Source of the DNA: Pseudonocardia sp. MH-G8
GTDB lineage: Bacteria; Actinomycetota; Actinomycetes; Mycobacteriales; Pseudonocardiaceae
DNA length: 64,000 nt
Assembly: GCF_002262885.1 (NCBI RefSeq)
Contig: NZ_NKYF01000031.1
Location: forward strand, 1-64,000
Direction: 5' to 3'
The position numbers were made by a program, and so were the translations under genes. The notes beneath the pieces were generated by a model. It was not told the DNA's origin. It saw only the letters and a program-made list of their open reading frames with translations, and did no database searches. Positions 1-8,325 of this stretch are shown here, piece by piece. Position 1 is the first letter of the stretch; each line of letters opens with the position of its first letter.

Positions 1-137
1 CTAACAAAACCCGTGACACAATCACAGGTTAAAACAAACTGGCACAAAACCAATTCATGATAAAGCTCGACACACTGTTGAGTTCTCAAGAGACACCCGC
101 ACACCATGACGATCCTCGCGGACCGGGCCGGGGCAAC
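1..137 (-). promoter_or_regulatory. rRNA operon leader (16S gene expected left of base 1)
   Basis: Read on the minus strand, bases 94-71 give TGTCTCTTGAGAACTCAACA followed by GTGTG. This closely resembles the antitermination leader (box A region, TTTGAGAACTCAA..GTGTG) that precedes 16S rRNA in mycobacteria and other actinobacteria. The following ~70 bases are AT-rich for this genome, as rRNA leaders usually are. No 16S sequence is inside the window, so the rRNA gene itself is inferred. Two promoter-like sites lie directly upstream on the same strand. Confidence 0.72.
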
Positions 138-143
138 TTTCCT

Positions 144-172
144 AGCGTACATGGTCCTGGTCGCGGAGTCAA
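144..172 (-). promoter_or_regulatory. Proximal rRNA operon promoter
   Basis: On the minus strand TTGACT (172-167), a 17-base spacer and TACGCT (149-144) form a near-consensus housekeeping sigma promoter. It points toward the rRNA leader, with a predicted start near base 137. It is much stronger than the protein-gene promoters of the window, as expected for an rRNA operon. Confidence 0.7.
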
Positions 173-306
173 GCTCCGCCAGGCCCACTCCCTCAGGCTA
201 GCACTGTGCAGTGCGGGCCTTCCGGGGCGGTCACCGTGCTGGAGGCTGACTCTGGGCCGAAGATCCCGTCCCGGTCTGTCTTGCTGCCTCCGTGGCGACG
301 AGGAGA

Positions 307-336
307 AAGTTACACACCCCCGTCGGAGGAGGTCAA
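307..336 (-). promoter_or_regulatory. Distal rRNA operon promoter
   Basis: On the minus strand TTGACC (336-331), an 18-base spacer and TAACTT (312-307) make a second promoter about 165 bases upstream of the first, in the same direction. Tandem promoters are usual for actinobacterial rRNA operons. Confidence 0.6.
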
Positions 337-590
337 ACCGGGGGGTCACTTGCCACCGTTCGGCCAGGTCAGGGCCAGTTTCAGGGCTGAGAGCCGCACA
401 TGCGCCCGTCCCTCCCCGAGCTCCGCCGACGAACCTGGGGAGAGGCCGACCGCCCAGTGCCGGCGACGGCGACGGCGACGAGTACGCGAGCGTGACGGCC
501 GACCTGCCACCAGATCAGCGAGATCGGTACATGAGCCGCCCCCTGAGGCTGTTGCCAGATCGGTCAGACCCGCGCCGCGGACGCTGCGTC

Positions 591-646
591 GATCACGGGC
601 ACATGGTGGCCAGTCGATCTTCGGCGACGACCATCCGCCCGTGATC
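591..646. repeat. 56-bp GATC-bounded inverted repeat
   Basis: GATCACGGGC (591-600) and GCCCGTGATC (637-646) are perfect 10-base arms, with shorter TGGT/ACCA complementarity inside. The layout resembles the 62-bp palindromes elsewhere in the window, but the arm sequence differs. Confidence 0.5.
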
Positions 647-726
647 GACGCTGCCGGTCGGGACGCGGCGCACGGTGATCGAACTGATCAGTACCTGGGT
701 GCGGACGCTGCGACAGTGCCGTACTT

Positions 727-760
727 CTCGGGTTGATCACCGCCTGGTGATCAACCCGAG
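727..760. repeat. Perfect 15-bp inverted repeat with 4-base loop
   Basis: Bases 727-741 (CTCGGGTTGATCACC) and 746-760 (GGTGATCAACCCGAG) are exactly complementary around the loop GCCT. No T-run follows on either strand, so it is not a classical terminator. It could be a factor-independent hairpin, a protein site, or part of the palindromic repeat population of this spacer. Confidence 0.7.
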
Positions 761-1059
761 CAGCGCGTGGGTGCTGTCGCGGCGACGTCAGGTACCTTTC
801 GCAACGATCACCAACCGGCGGCCGCCCGGTCCGATCCGGCAACACCGGCTCCCCTTGCAGCCCATGTCCGTCTCCCGGCGATCACCCGGTTCATGCCGGC
901 CGCTCCCGGCGGAGACTGCGGCCTGCTCGGCGGCGGTCCCGGTTGGCCGACACGGGATGCAGGAGCTGCCCAGGTGCACCGGGAGGCACGCGGCCATGAT
1001 CTCTTCGAGCACTACGTGGTGGTCGTGCTCGCCGCGCTGAGGTACGACTCGCGAGCGCT

Positions 1060-1121
1060 GATCGTTGCGATCCGCACGGGAGGGTTGTCGGCGAGGCCAC
1101 CAGGTGCGGCTCGTGGCGATC
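1060..1121. repeat. 62-bp GATC-bounded palindromic repeat, copy 1
   Basis: The arms GATCGTTGCGATCCGCAC (1060-1077) and GTGCGGCTCGTGGCGATC (1104-1121) enclose a variable centre. The length (62 bp), the GATC ends and the CCGCAC/GTGCGG core match the three units at 31898-32103. Length and ends match the unit at 16940-17001. It lies just beyond the end of tyrS. Confidence 0.6.
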
Positions 1122-1156
1122 ACGCGCCGGCCGCAGCCTCGCAGGGACGTCGCGCG

Positions 1157-2428
1157 TCAGTTCGCCCGCACACCTGCGAGGTTGCGCTTGCCACGGCGCA
1201 CCACGGCCCAGCGGCCCGCGAGGAGGTCGTCCTCACCGAGCGCCCAGCCCTCGTCCGCGACCTTCGCGTTGTTCACGTACGCACCGCCTTCGCCGACCGT
1301 GCGCCGGGCCGCCCCGCGGCTCTCCACCAGGCCGGTGGCGAGCAGGAGGTCGACGATCGTGGGCCGCTCCCCGAGCTGGACGTCGGCGTGCGGGACCTCG
1401 GCAAGTGCCGCGTCGAGCGTGCCGGCGTCCAGCTCGCGCAGCTCCCCGCGGCCGAACAACGCCGCACTCGCGGCGACCACCTGCTGCGTGTGCCGTTCGC
1501 CGTGCACCAGGGTGGTGAGCTCCTCGGCCAGCCGGCGTTGTGCCGCGCGGGCCTGCGGCCGTTCGGCGACGGCCCGCGCCAGCTCGTCGATCTCCTCGCG
1601 GGGCAGGAACGTGAACAGCCGCAGGTACCGGACGACGTCGGCGTCGGCCACGTTGACGAAGTACTGGTACCACGCGTACGGCGAGGTCATGTCGGGGTCG
1701 AGCCACACGCTGCCGCCGCCGGTCGACTTCCCGATCTTGCGACCCTCGTTGTCGGTGACCAGCGGGGTGGTCAGCGCGTGCACCGCCTTGCCCTCGACCT
1801 TGCGGATCAGGTCCACGCCACCGACGATGTTGCCCCACTGGTCGGACCCGCCCAGCTGCAGCCGGCAGCCGTGCTCGCGGTACAGGTGCAGGTAGTCCTG
1901 GCTCTGCAGCAGCAGGTAGCTGAACTCGGTGTAGGACATGCCCTCGCCGTCGAGCCGGCGCTTGACCGTCTCGCGGTTGAGCATGACGTTGATCGAGAAG
2001 TGCTTGCCGACGTCGCGCAGGAACTCGAGGGTGGTCTGCCCCCCGGTCCAGTCCAGGTTGTTGACGACGAGCCCACCGGTGGGCGAGTCGTCGAAGTCGA
2101 CGAACCGCTCCAGCTGACCTCGGATGCGCGAGGCCCAGTCGCGCACCGTCTCGGTGCTGTTCAGCGACCGCTCCCCCGCCTCACGGGGGTCACCGATCAT
2201 CCCGGTGGCTCCACCGGCCAGGACGATCGGGCGCACACCGGCCTGCTGGAACCGTCGCAATGTGATCAACTGCATCAGGTTGCCGGCGTGCAGGCTCGGC
2301 GCTGTCGGGTCGAAGCCCGCATACATCGAGAGGACGCCCTCGCCGAGTTCGCGCCGCAGCGCGTCGAGGTCGGTGCTCTGCGCGATCAGGCCGCGCCACT
2401 CCAGCTCGTCGAGGATGTCGGTTCCCAC
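1157..2428 (-). CDS. tyrS: Tyrosyl-tRNA synthetase
   Basis: Class I aminoacyl-tRNA synthetase that charges tRNA-Tyr in the cytoplasm. The 423-residue product has the usual bacterial length. The ATP-binding HIGH signature reads HAGN at about residues 47-50, and the KMSKS loop reads KIGKS at about 231-235. An S4-type RNA-binding domain occupies the last ~70 residues (starting near TIVDLLLATG). The GTG at 2428 is chosen because it gives the normal family N-terminus and has GGAGG nine bases upstream. The frame stays open further upstream, but only through the neighbouring lipoprotein gene. It is the last protein gene before the rRNA leader on the same strand. tyrS also sits next to mpg in mycobacteria. 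Confidence 0.95.
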   Translation of the reverse strand: MGTDILDELEWRGLIAQSTDLDALRRELGEGVLSMYAGFDPTAPSLHAGNLMQLITLRRFQQAGVRPIVLAGGATGMIGDPREAGERSLNSTETVRDWASRIRGQLERFVDFDDSPTGGLVVNNLDWTGGQTTLEFLRDVGKHFSINVMLNRETVKRRLDGEGMSYTEFSYLLLQSQDYLHLYREHGCRLQLGGSDQWGNIVGGVDLIRKVEGKAVHALTTPLVTDNEGRKIGKSTGGGSVWLDPDMTSPYAWYQYFVNVADADVVRYLRLFTFLPREEIDELARAVAERPQARAAQRRLAEELTTLVHGERHTQQVVAASAALFGRGELRELDAGTLDAALAEVPHADVQLGERPTIVDLLLATGLVESRGAARRTVGEGGAYVNNAKVADEGWALGEDDLLAGRWAVVRRGKRNLAGVRAN

Positions 2429-2475
2429 ACCGAGGATCCTCCCCCACGACGGCCAGCCGTTTTCAGGCGCCCGGT

Positions 2476-3474
2476 TCAGGCTCCCAGCGCCCCCGCGAAC
2501 TGGGCGGGCAACTCGTCGAGCAGCGCGGGCAGGCTCAGCACGCTGCTGAACGACAGCGCGACGCCCTGCTCCTGCGAGAGGTTGACCACGCGACCCTCCT
2601 GACCCACGCGCAGGGCCGGGTAGCCGGGCTGGGCCTCGAGCGACGCGTTGTCGTTGCCCGGGATCTCCAGCCAGCCGACCACGTCGTTCTCGTCGAGCAG
2701 CCCGAGCCGCTCGCTGCTGATGTCGGCGTAGAAGTTGTCGCCGGCGAGCTGGTCGAACGTCTCGGGCACCGTGAAGCCCAGCGACGTCAGGAAGCGGCCC
2801 CGGTTGTCCTCCGACGTCCAGACGAAGAATCCGGCGTTGGTGGAGCTCGCCGCGGCGATGGCGGCAGTGCGGCCCGCAAACTGCGGGTACTGCGCGCTCA
2901 CCGCGGCGAACCGCCCCTCGAGGTCGGCCACCAGCCGGTCGGCCTCGCCCGAGCGGCCCAGGGCGGTGCCGACCATGCGCGTCGTGTCCTGCCACGCGGT
3001 CTGGTACGGGTCGGCCCCGGGCGGCTGGCTGATCGTCGGCGCGATGCGGGAGAACAGGTCGTACTCCTCACGGGACAGGCCCGCCGACACCGCGACGATC
3101 AGGTCCGGCTGCAGCGCCGCGACGGCCTCGGGGCTGATCGATTCGCCTGCCAGCACCTGGGGCTGCTGACCCTGCAGCCGGTCGCTCGCCCAGGGCCACG
3201 TGGCCGACGGCCGGTTGCCGGTGAACTCGCGGATGGCGACCGGCACGACGCCGAGGGCCAGGATCGCGTCCTGGTCGGTGTAGCCCAGCGACACCACGCG
3301 TTGCGGCGCTCGCGGCACCTCCGTGGAACCGTAGGAGTGCTCGACGGTGACCGGGAACGCTCCGCCGCCCTCGGCGGGCGGGGCCGCCCCCTCCGTCGAG
3401 CCTCCTCCCCCGCACGCCGTGAGCAGGACTGCGGCGGTGAGGAGGGCCGCGACGGCCCGCACGCGTGCGATCAC
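2476..3474 (-). CDS. Iron-siderophore ABC transporter substrate-binding lipoprotein
   Basis: FecB/FepB-type periplasmic binding protein (332 aa) that would capture a ferric siderophore outside the membrane. The N-terminus is a lipoprotein signal ending in the lipobox LLTAC, followed by a Gly/Ser/Ala linker. The binding fold starts near residue 40 (PQRVVSLGYTDQDAILALG) and ends with the family's second lobe. No permease or ATPase gene is adjacent, so it must share a transporter encoded elsewhere. GTG at 3474 is preceded by TAGCCT and exactly six bases, so the transcript is probably leaderless. A DtxR/IdeR-like box overlaps that -10 element, which suggests iron repression. Confidence 0.88.
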   Translation of the reverse strand: MIARVRAVAALLTAAVLLTACGGGGSTEGAAPPAEGGGAFPVTVEHSYGSTEVPRAPQRVVSLGYTDQDAILALGVVPVAIREFTGNRPSATWPWASDRLQGQQPQVLAGESISPEAVAALQPDLIVAVSAGLSREEYDLFSRIAPTISQPPGADPYQTAWQDTTRMVGTALGRSGEADRLVADLEGRFAAVSAQYPQFAGRTAAIAAASSTNAGFFVWTSEDNRGRFLTSLGFTVPETFDQLAGDNFYADISSERLGLLDENDVVGWLEIPGNDNASLEAQPGYPALRVGQEGRVVNLSQEQGVALSFSSVLSLPALLDELPAQFAGALGA

Positions 3475-3478
3475 GGAC

Positions 3479-3497
3479 GAAGGCTAGGCTTCCCTAC
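3479..3497 (-). promoter_or_regulatory. IdeR/DtxR-like iron box over the -10 element
   Basis: Read on the minus strand the 19 bases GTAGGGAAGCCTAGCCTTC match the IdeR/DtxR consensus TTAGGTTAGGCTAACCTAA at 12 of 19 positions by my count. The box overlaps the -10 hexamer TAGCCT (3486-3481) of the siderophore-binding lipoprotein gene and lies five bases before its start codon. Repressor binding there would block RNA polymerase. The site is inferred; the gene's function fits. Confidence 0.5.
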
Positions 3498-4129
3498 TTC
3501 GCCCGTCCAGAGCGGGTGCCCGGCGCGCCACGACCGGGCCGGTACGGGCTCACCGCCGCCGACCCGTCGACCCAGAACCGCCAGGACAGCTCGTGCGCGG
3601 CCGCCACCCCGACCCGCGGACCTGTGCGCACGAGCGCCGGGGCCACCGGCGGCGCGTCGAGCACCCGCACCGGGGACGCGGGATCGGTGACGTCCACCCC
3701 GTTGTGCTCACGGCCCAGGCCGAGCAGCGACGCGAGCCGGGCCGGGCCGCGGGCGAGATCGTCGTCACGGCGGGCGGTCGGGCGCCGGACCCGGGCCACC
3801 CCGAGGTCGGACACCACCTCGCCGGCCCGCAGCAGCACGGCTCCCGCCTCGCCGTCGTCCAGCGCGGTGACGTTCGCGCAGAAGTGCATGCCGTAGACGA
3901 AGTAGACGTACAGGTGCCCGGCCGGGCCGAACATCACCGCGTTGCGCGGGGTGCGCCCGCGGTAGCTGTGCGAGGCCGGGTCGTCCCGGCCCCGGTAGGC
4001 CTCCACCTCCACGAGGCGGACGGCCACCGGGCCCTCGGGCACGTCCGCGACGACCGTGCAGCCGAGCAGCCGCACGGCCGCTTCGGTGACGTCGACGGCC
4101 AACTCCTCCCGCGGGAGGAGATCCGTCAC
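3494..4129 (-). CDS. mpg: DNA-3-methyladenine glycosylase (AAG/MPG family)
   Basis: Base-excision repair glycosylase that removes alkylated purines such as 3-methyladenine. The 211-residue product carries the family signature RLVEVEAYRG.DDPASHSYRG near residues 40-60, with the catalytic-region glutamate, then NAVMFGPAGHLYVYFVYGMH and the RGPARL/LARGPARL segment. The start GTG (4129) overlaps the stop of the upstream aminotransferase gene as GTGA, so the two are probably translationally coupled. Its 3' end overlaps the IdeR-like box of the next gene by four bases. The mpg-tyrS neighbourhood is conserved with mycobacteria. Confidence 0.93.
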   Translation of the reverse strand: MTDLLPREELAVDVTEAAVRLLGCTVVADVPEGPVAVRLVEVEAYRGRDDPASHSYRGRTPRNAVMFGPAGHLYVYFVYGMHFCANVTALDDGEAGAVLLRAGEVVSDLGVARVRRPTARRDDDLARGPARLASLLGLGREHNGVDVTDPASPVRVLDAPPVAPALVRTGPRVGVAAAHELSWRFWVDGSAAVSPYRPGRGAPGTRSGRAK

Positions 4130-5412
4130 TGCTGCTGCGCCGATGCGCGCTCCGCGTTCGCTTCGCGCTGGACCGGCGAGCGCTGGGCCAGCGCCAGCCG
4201 CACGCAGACCGCCACGCCCTCCATCGCCTTGCGCACCTCGGGCAGCGGCGGGAACGTCGGCGCGAGCCGGATCGTGCGGTCCTGCGGGTCCTCGCCGTAG
4301 GGGTGGGTGGCCCCGGCCGGGGTGAGCGCCAGGCCCGCCTCCTTCGCGAGCCGGACGATCTCGGTGGCGGTGCCGTCCGGCACGGTCAGGGTGACGAAGT
4401 ACCCGCCCTTCGGCGCCGACCACTCGACCCCGGGGGTGTCGGCGAACTCGCGCGTGAGGATCTCGTCGACGGCCGCGAACTTCGGCGCGATGATCTCGCG
4501 GTGCTTGCGCATGTGCGCACGCAGGCCGTCGGCGTCGCGCAGGAACCGCACGTGACGCAGGTGGTTGGTCTTGTCCGGGCCGATGGTGCGCTTGCCGGTG
4601 AGGGCCAGCCACCAGTTGACGTTCGCCGTGGACGAGCCGAGGAACGCCACACCCGCGCCGGCGAGTGTGATCTTCGACGTCGAGCCGAACACGAACGCGC
4701 GGTCCGGGTGCCCGGCCTCCGCGCACAGCGCGAGCACGTCGGCGATCTCCACCTCGTCCTCGGTGAGGTGGTGCACCGCGTAGGCGTTGTCCCACATGAT
4801 CCGAAACTCCGGTGCGGCGGCCGGGGTGGCCGCGAGCCGGCGCACGGTCTCGTCGGAGTAGACCGCGCCGTCGGGGTTGGAGTACTTCGGCACGCACCAG
4901 ATGCCCTTGACGGCGGGGTCGAGCACCAGCTCGTCGACGACGTCCATGTCGGGGCCGTCCGGCGTCATCGGCACCGGCACCAGCTCGATCCCGAGCCGCT
5001 CGCACACCCCGAAGTGGCGGTCGTAGCCGGGCACCGGGGCGAGGAAGACCACGCGCTCCTCGTCGGCCCAGCGCTTCTCGGTACCGGGCAGCGGGGACAG
5101 CAGGGCGTGCACGAGCGTGTCGTGCATCAGCTCGAGGCTCGAGTTGCCGAACGCGATCAGCTGCGCGGCCGGCACCTGCAGGAACGGCGCCACGAGCTCG
5201 CGCAGCTCGGCGAGCCCCGCCAGGCCCTGGTAGTTGCGCGTGTCCGTGCCGTCCGCGGCGCGGAAGTCCTCGGACCCGGGCAGGCCGAGCATCGCGTTGG
5301 CGAGGTCGAGCTGCTGCGCCGACGGCTTGCCCCGGGTGAGGTCGAGCCGCATGCCCTGGCCCTTGAGCTCCTCGTAGGCAGCGCGGGCATCGTCCAGCAC
5401 CGGCGTGGTCAT
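4126..5412 (-). CDS. Class Ib aspartate-type aminotransferase
   Basis: PLP-dependent fold-type I aminotransferase of the MocR-like/class Ib aspartate aminotransferase group (428 aa). The Schiff-base lysine is in GSTSKITLAGAG at about residue 245. The PLP-binding WDNAYAVHHL and KYSNPDGAVYS segments precede it, and NPxG-type contacts are visible. The start ATG overlaps the argH stop as ATGA, and the stop overlaps mpg as GTGA, so it sits in a tightly coupled argH - aminotransferase - mpg run. The substrate is not determined by sequence; an amino-acid/2-oxo-acid exchange with aspartate or glutamate is the family expectation. Confidence 0.88.
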   Translation of the reverse strand: MTTPVLDDARAAYEELKGQGMRLDLTRGKPSAQQLDLANAMLGLPGSEDFRAADGTDTRNYQGLAGLAELRELVAPFLQVPAAQLIAFGNSSLELMHDTLVHALLSPLPGTEKRWADEERVVFLAPVPGYDRHFGVCERLGIELVPVPMTPDGPDMDVVDELVLDPAVKGIWCVPKYSNPDGAVYSDETVRRLAATPAAAPEFRIMWDNAYAVHHLTEDEVEIADVLALCAEAGHPDRAFVFGSTSKITLAGAGVAFLGSSTANVNWWLALTGKRTIGPDKTNHLRHVRFLRDADGLRAHMRKHREIIAPKFAAVDEILTREFADTPGVEWSAPKGGYFVTLTVPDGTATEIVRLAKEAGLALTPAGATHPYGEDPQDRTIRLAPTFPPLPEVRKAMEGVAVCVRLALAQRSPVQREANAERASAQQQ

Positions 5413-6830
5413 CTCGCTCCTCCTGTTGCGTTCAGTGCCTCCCGGGCGGCGGTGACAACCGCACGCAGCTCGTCGAGCTGCTCGGCGACCCGCTCACCCG
5501 CGGTGCCGCCCCGCGCGTTCCGGGACGCGATGGAGCCTGCCACGGTGAGCACCTCGCGCACGTCCGGGGTCAGGGCGGGGTGGACGGTGGCCAGCTCGGC
5601 GTCGGTCAGGTCGGCCAGTCCGACGCCCTTGGCCTCGGCCGCCCGGACGCAGCCGCCCGCGGCCTCGTGCGCCACCCGGAACGGCACGCCCTGGCGCACC
5701 AGCCACTCGGCGACGTCGGTGGCCAGCGTGAAACCGGCCGGCGCGAGCTCGGCGAGCCGGTCGGTGTGGAAGGTGAGCGTGGCCACCATCCCGGCGACGG
5801 CGGGCAGCAACAGCTCCAGCTGCTCGACGGAGTCGAACAGCGGTTCCTTGTCCTCCTGCAGGTCGCGGTTGTACGCGAGCGGGAGGCCCTTCAACGTGGC
5901 GAGCAGACCCGTCAGGTTGCCGATCAGCCGGCCCGCCTTGCCGCGCGCCAGCTCCGCGACGTCCGGGTTCTTCTTCTGCGGCATGATCGAGCTGCCGGTG
6001 GAGTACGCGTCGTCGAGGGTGACGTAGGAGAACTCCGCCGTCGCCCAGACGATCACCTCCTCGGCGATCCGGGACAGGTCCACCGCGACCATCGCCAGCA
6101 CGAACGCGGCCTCGGCGGCGAAGTCGCGCGACGCCGTGCCGTCGATCGAGTTGGCCGACGACGAGTCGAACCCCAGCTCGGCCGCGACGGCCTCGGGGTC
6201 GAGCCCGAGCGACGAGCCTGCGAGCGCCCCCGAGCCGTACGGCGAGACCGCGGCGCGCCGGTCCCAGTCGCGCAACCGGTCGACGTCGCGGACGAGCGCG
6301 TGCGCGTGCGCGGCGAGGTGGTGCGACAGCAGGACGGGCTGCGCGTGCTGGAGGTGGGTGCGACCGGGCATGGGCACGTCCGGGTGCGCACCCGCCTGCG
6401 CGACGAGGGCGTCGACGACGTCCAGCACGCCCGCGCCGACCCGGCGGGCCGCATCGCGCAGCCACATCCGGAACAGCGTGGCGACCTGGTCGTTGCGCGA
6501 GCGCCCGGCGCGCAGCTTGCCGCCCAGCTCCGGGCCGGCCCGCTCGATGAGGCCGCGCTCCAGGGCGGAGTGCACGTCCTCGTCGTGCTCCGCCGGTGCG
6601 AACGCGCCGGACGAGACGTCGGCGGCGAGCTTCGCCAGCGCGTCGAGCATCCCGGTGAGCTCGTCGTCGGTGAGCAGTCCCGCGCCGGCGAGCACGCGGG
6701 CGTGCGCCATCGAGGCCCGCAGGTCGTACGGGGCGAGGCGCCAGTCGAACTGCGTGGACTTCGACAGCGCCGCCAGCGCGTCGGCCGGGCCGGAGGCGAA
6801 CCGGCCACCCCACAGCTGGGATCCGGACAT
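5409..6830 (-). CDS. argH: Argininosuccinate lyase
   Basis: Last enzyme of arginine biosynthesis; it splits argininosuccinate into arginine and fumarate. The 473-aa product is of normal length. The fumarase/aspartase superfamily signature GSSIMPQKKNPD lies near residue 277, with the catalytic serine loop, and the N-terminal LWGGRFASGPADALAALSKS is typical. The ATG (6830) shares a base with the argG stop codon, so the genes are coupled. It is the distal gene of the argCJBDFRGH cluster and is followed by an aminotransferase with a four-base overlap. Confidence 0.97.
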   Translation of the reverse strand: MSGSQLWGGRFASGPADALAALSKSTQFDWRLAPYDLRASMAHARVLAGAGLLTDDELTGMLDALAKLAADVSSGAFAPAEHDEDVHSALERGLIERAGPELGGKLRAGRSRNDQVATLFRMWLRDAARRVGAGVLDVVDALVAQAGAHPDVPMPGRTHLQHAQPVLLSHHLAAHAHALVRDVDRLRDWDRRAAVSPYGSGALAGSSLGLDPEAVAAELGFDSSSANSIDGTASRDFAAEAAFVLAMVAVDLSRIAEEVIVWATAEFSYVTLDDAYSTGSSIMPQKKNPDVAELARGKAGRLIGNLTGLLATLKGLPLAYNRDLQEDKEPLFDSVEQLELLLPAVAGMVATLTFHTDRLAELAPAGFTLATDVAEWLVRQGVPFRVAHEAAGGCVRAAEAKGVGLADLTDAELATVHPALTPDVREVLTVAGSIASRNARGGTAGERVAEQLDELRAVVTAAREALNATGGAR

Positions 6831-8260
6831 CAGTCGGTACCCGCTTCCAGCGCGGCGTCGTCGAGGGACTTCTCCGAGTCGCGCTCACCGGACTCGTCGG
6901 CCGCGATCCGGTCGAAGCCGCCCGCGGGCAGTTCGCCGAAGAGCGTGCCGTGCTCGACGAGCACCGTGCCCTGCTCGTGCGGCTGCCCGGCGTAGGTCTC
7001 GAGCTTCGCGCGGGAGTCGGCGATGTCGAGGTTGCGCATCGTGAGCTGGCCGATCCGGTCCATGGGCCCGAACGCGGCGTTCTCGACGCGCTCCATCGAC
7101 AGCCGGTCCGGGTGGTAGGAGAAGCCGGACCCGTCGGTGTCGAGGATCGTGTAGTCGTCACCGCGGCGCAGGCGCAGCGTCACGGTGCCGGTCACGAGCG
7201 AGGCGATCCAGCGCTGGATCGACTCGCGCACCATCAGCGCCTGCGGGTCGAGCCAGCGCCCCTCGTAGAGCAGCCGGCCGAGCTTGCGACCCTCGTTGTG
7301 GTAGTTGGCCACGGTGTCCTCGTTGTGGATCGCGTTGAGCAGCCGCTCGTAGGCGGCGAAGAGCAACGCCATCCCGGGTGCCTCGTAGATGCCGCGCGAC
7401 TTGGCCTCGATGATCCGGTTCTCGATCTGGTCGGACATGCCCAGCCCGTGGCGTCCGCCGATGGCGTTGGCCTCCCACACGAGGGCGACCTGGTCGGCGA
7501 ACCGCCTGCCGTTGATCGCCACCGGGTACCCGGCCTCGAAGGTGACCGCGACGTCCTCGGTCTCGATCTCGACCGACGGATCCCAGAACTTCACACCCAT
7601 GATCGGCTCGATGGTCTCGAGGGAGACGTCGAGGTGTTCCAGCGTCTTGGCCTCGTGGGTGGCGCCCCAGATGTTGGCGTCGGTGGAGTACGCCTTCTCG
7701 GCGGAGTCCCGGTAGGGCAGCCCGTGGGCGGTGAGCCACCTGCTCATCTCGTCGCGCCCGCCCAGCTCCTGGACGAAGTCGGCGTCGAGCCACGGCTTGT
7801 AGATGCGCAGCTCGGGGTTGGCCAGCAGGCCGTAGCGGTAGAACCGCTCGATGTCGTTGCCCTTGAAGGTCGAGCCGTCGCCCCAGATGTTCACGTCGTC
7901 GGCCTGCATCGAGCGCACCAGCAGCGTGCCGGTGACGGCGCGGCCCAGCGGTGTGGTGTTGAAGTACGTCCGGCCCCCGGACCGGATGTGGAAGGCGCCG
8001 CACGCCAGCGCCGCGAGGCCCTCCTGCACCAGCTGCGGCCTGATGTCGACCACACGGGCGATCTCGGCGCCGTACTGCTTCGCGCGTGCGGGCACCCCGG
8101 AGGTGTCCAGCTCGTCGTACTGGCCCAGGTCAGCGGTGTACGTGCAGGGGATCCCGCCCTTGTCGCGCATCCAGGCGACCGCCACCGAGGTGTCGAGGCC
8201 GCCGGAGAAGGCGATGCCGATGCGCTCACCCTTGGGGAGGGAGGTCAGGACCTTGCTCAC
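6830..8260 (-). CDS. argG: Argininosuccinate synthase (long, E. coli-type)
   Basis: Condenses citrulline and aspartate with ATP to argininosuccinate. The 476-aa protein has the ATP pyrophosphatase loop FSGGLDTS near residue 19 and the long-form segments YFNTTPLGRAVTGTLLV, NIWGDGSTFKGNDIERFYRY and GGRHGLGMSDQIENRIIEAK. These are the landmarks of the ~450-residue E. coli-type enzyme rather than the ~400-residue type of M. tuberculosis and B. subtilis. Some Streptomyces also use the long type. GTG at 8260 is preceded by AAGGAG. A 65-base gap containing two stem-loops separates it from argR. Confidence 0.96.
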   Translation of the reverse strand: MSKVLTSLPKGERIGIAFSGGLDTSVAVAWMRDKGGIPCTYTADLGQYDELDTSGVPARAKQYGAEIARVVDIRPQLVQEGLAALACGAFHIRSGGRTYFNTTPLGRAVTGTLLVRSMQADDVNIWGDGSTFKGNDIERFYRYGLLANPELRIYKPWLDADFVQELGGRDEMSRWLTAHGLPYRDSAEKAYSTDANIWGATHEAKTLEHLDVSLETIEPIMGVKFWDPSVEIETEDVAVTFEAGYPVAINGRRFADQVALVWEANAIGGRHGLGMSDQIENRIIEAKSRGIYEAPGMALLFAAYERLLNAIHNEDTVANYHNEGRKLGRLLYEGRWLDPQALMVRESIQRWIASLVTGTVTLRLRRGDDYTILDTDGSGFSYHPDRLSMERVENAAFGPMDRIGQLTMRNLDIADSRAKLETYAGQPHEQGTVLVEHGTLFGELPAGGFDRIAADESGERDSEKSLDDAALEAGTD

Positions 8261-8285
8261 GAGGGGGTTGCTCCTTCAGTCTCGA

Positions 8286-8321
8286 GCCCGGCCGGGCGGG
8301 TCGGTCGCGCAGGCGCGCGAC
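8286..8321 (-). terminator. Stem-loops between argR and argG
   Basis: GTCGCGC (8304-8310) pairs with GCGCGAC (8315-8321) around a four-base loop, five bases beyond the argR stop. A second palindrome, GCCCGGCCGGGC, lies at 8286-8297. No T-run follows. This is the only appreciable gap inside the arginine cluster, so it may be an attenuating or processing site that sets argGH expression apart from argCJBDFR. Confidence 0.4.
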
Positions 8322-8325
8322 GGGT

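Larger units (their letters stand above)
340..1156. other. Non-coding stretch between tyrS and rRNA promoters
   Basis: No convincing gene is present. The open frames on both strands overlap one another and show no recognisable domain, as expected for random high-GC DNA. The stretch is rich in GATC-containing palindromes: 591-646, 727-760 and 1060-1121 are annotated separately. No T-run terminator is visible after tyrS. Confidence 0.55.

Noticed and set aside
57..2602. Long plus-strand open frames across the left edge and opposite tyrS
   Set aside because: They have no recognisable domains and are Arg/Pro/Ala-rich. They lie opposite tyrS or in the palindromic spacer; high G+C makes long random frames common.
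4303..6995. Long plus-strand frames opposite the aminotransferase and argH
   Set aside because: Antisense shadows of genes that have complete catalytic motifs on the minus strand.
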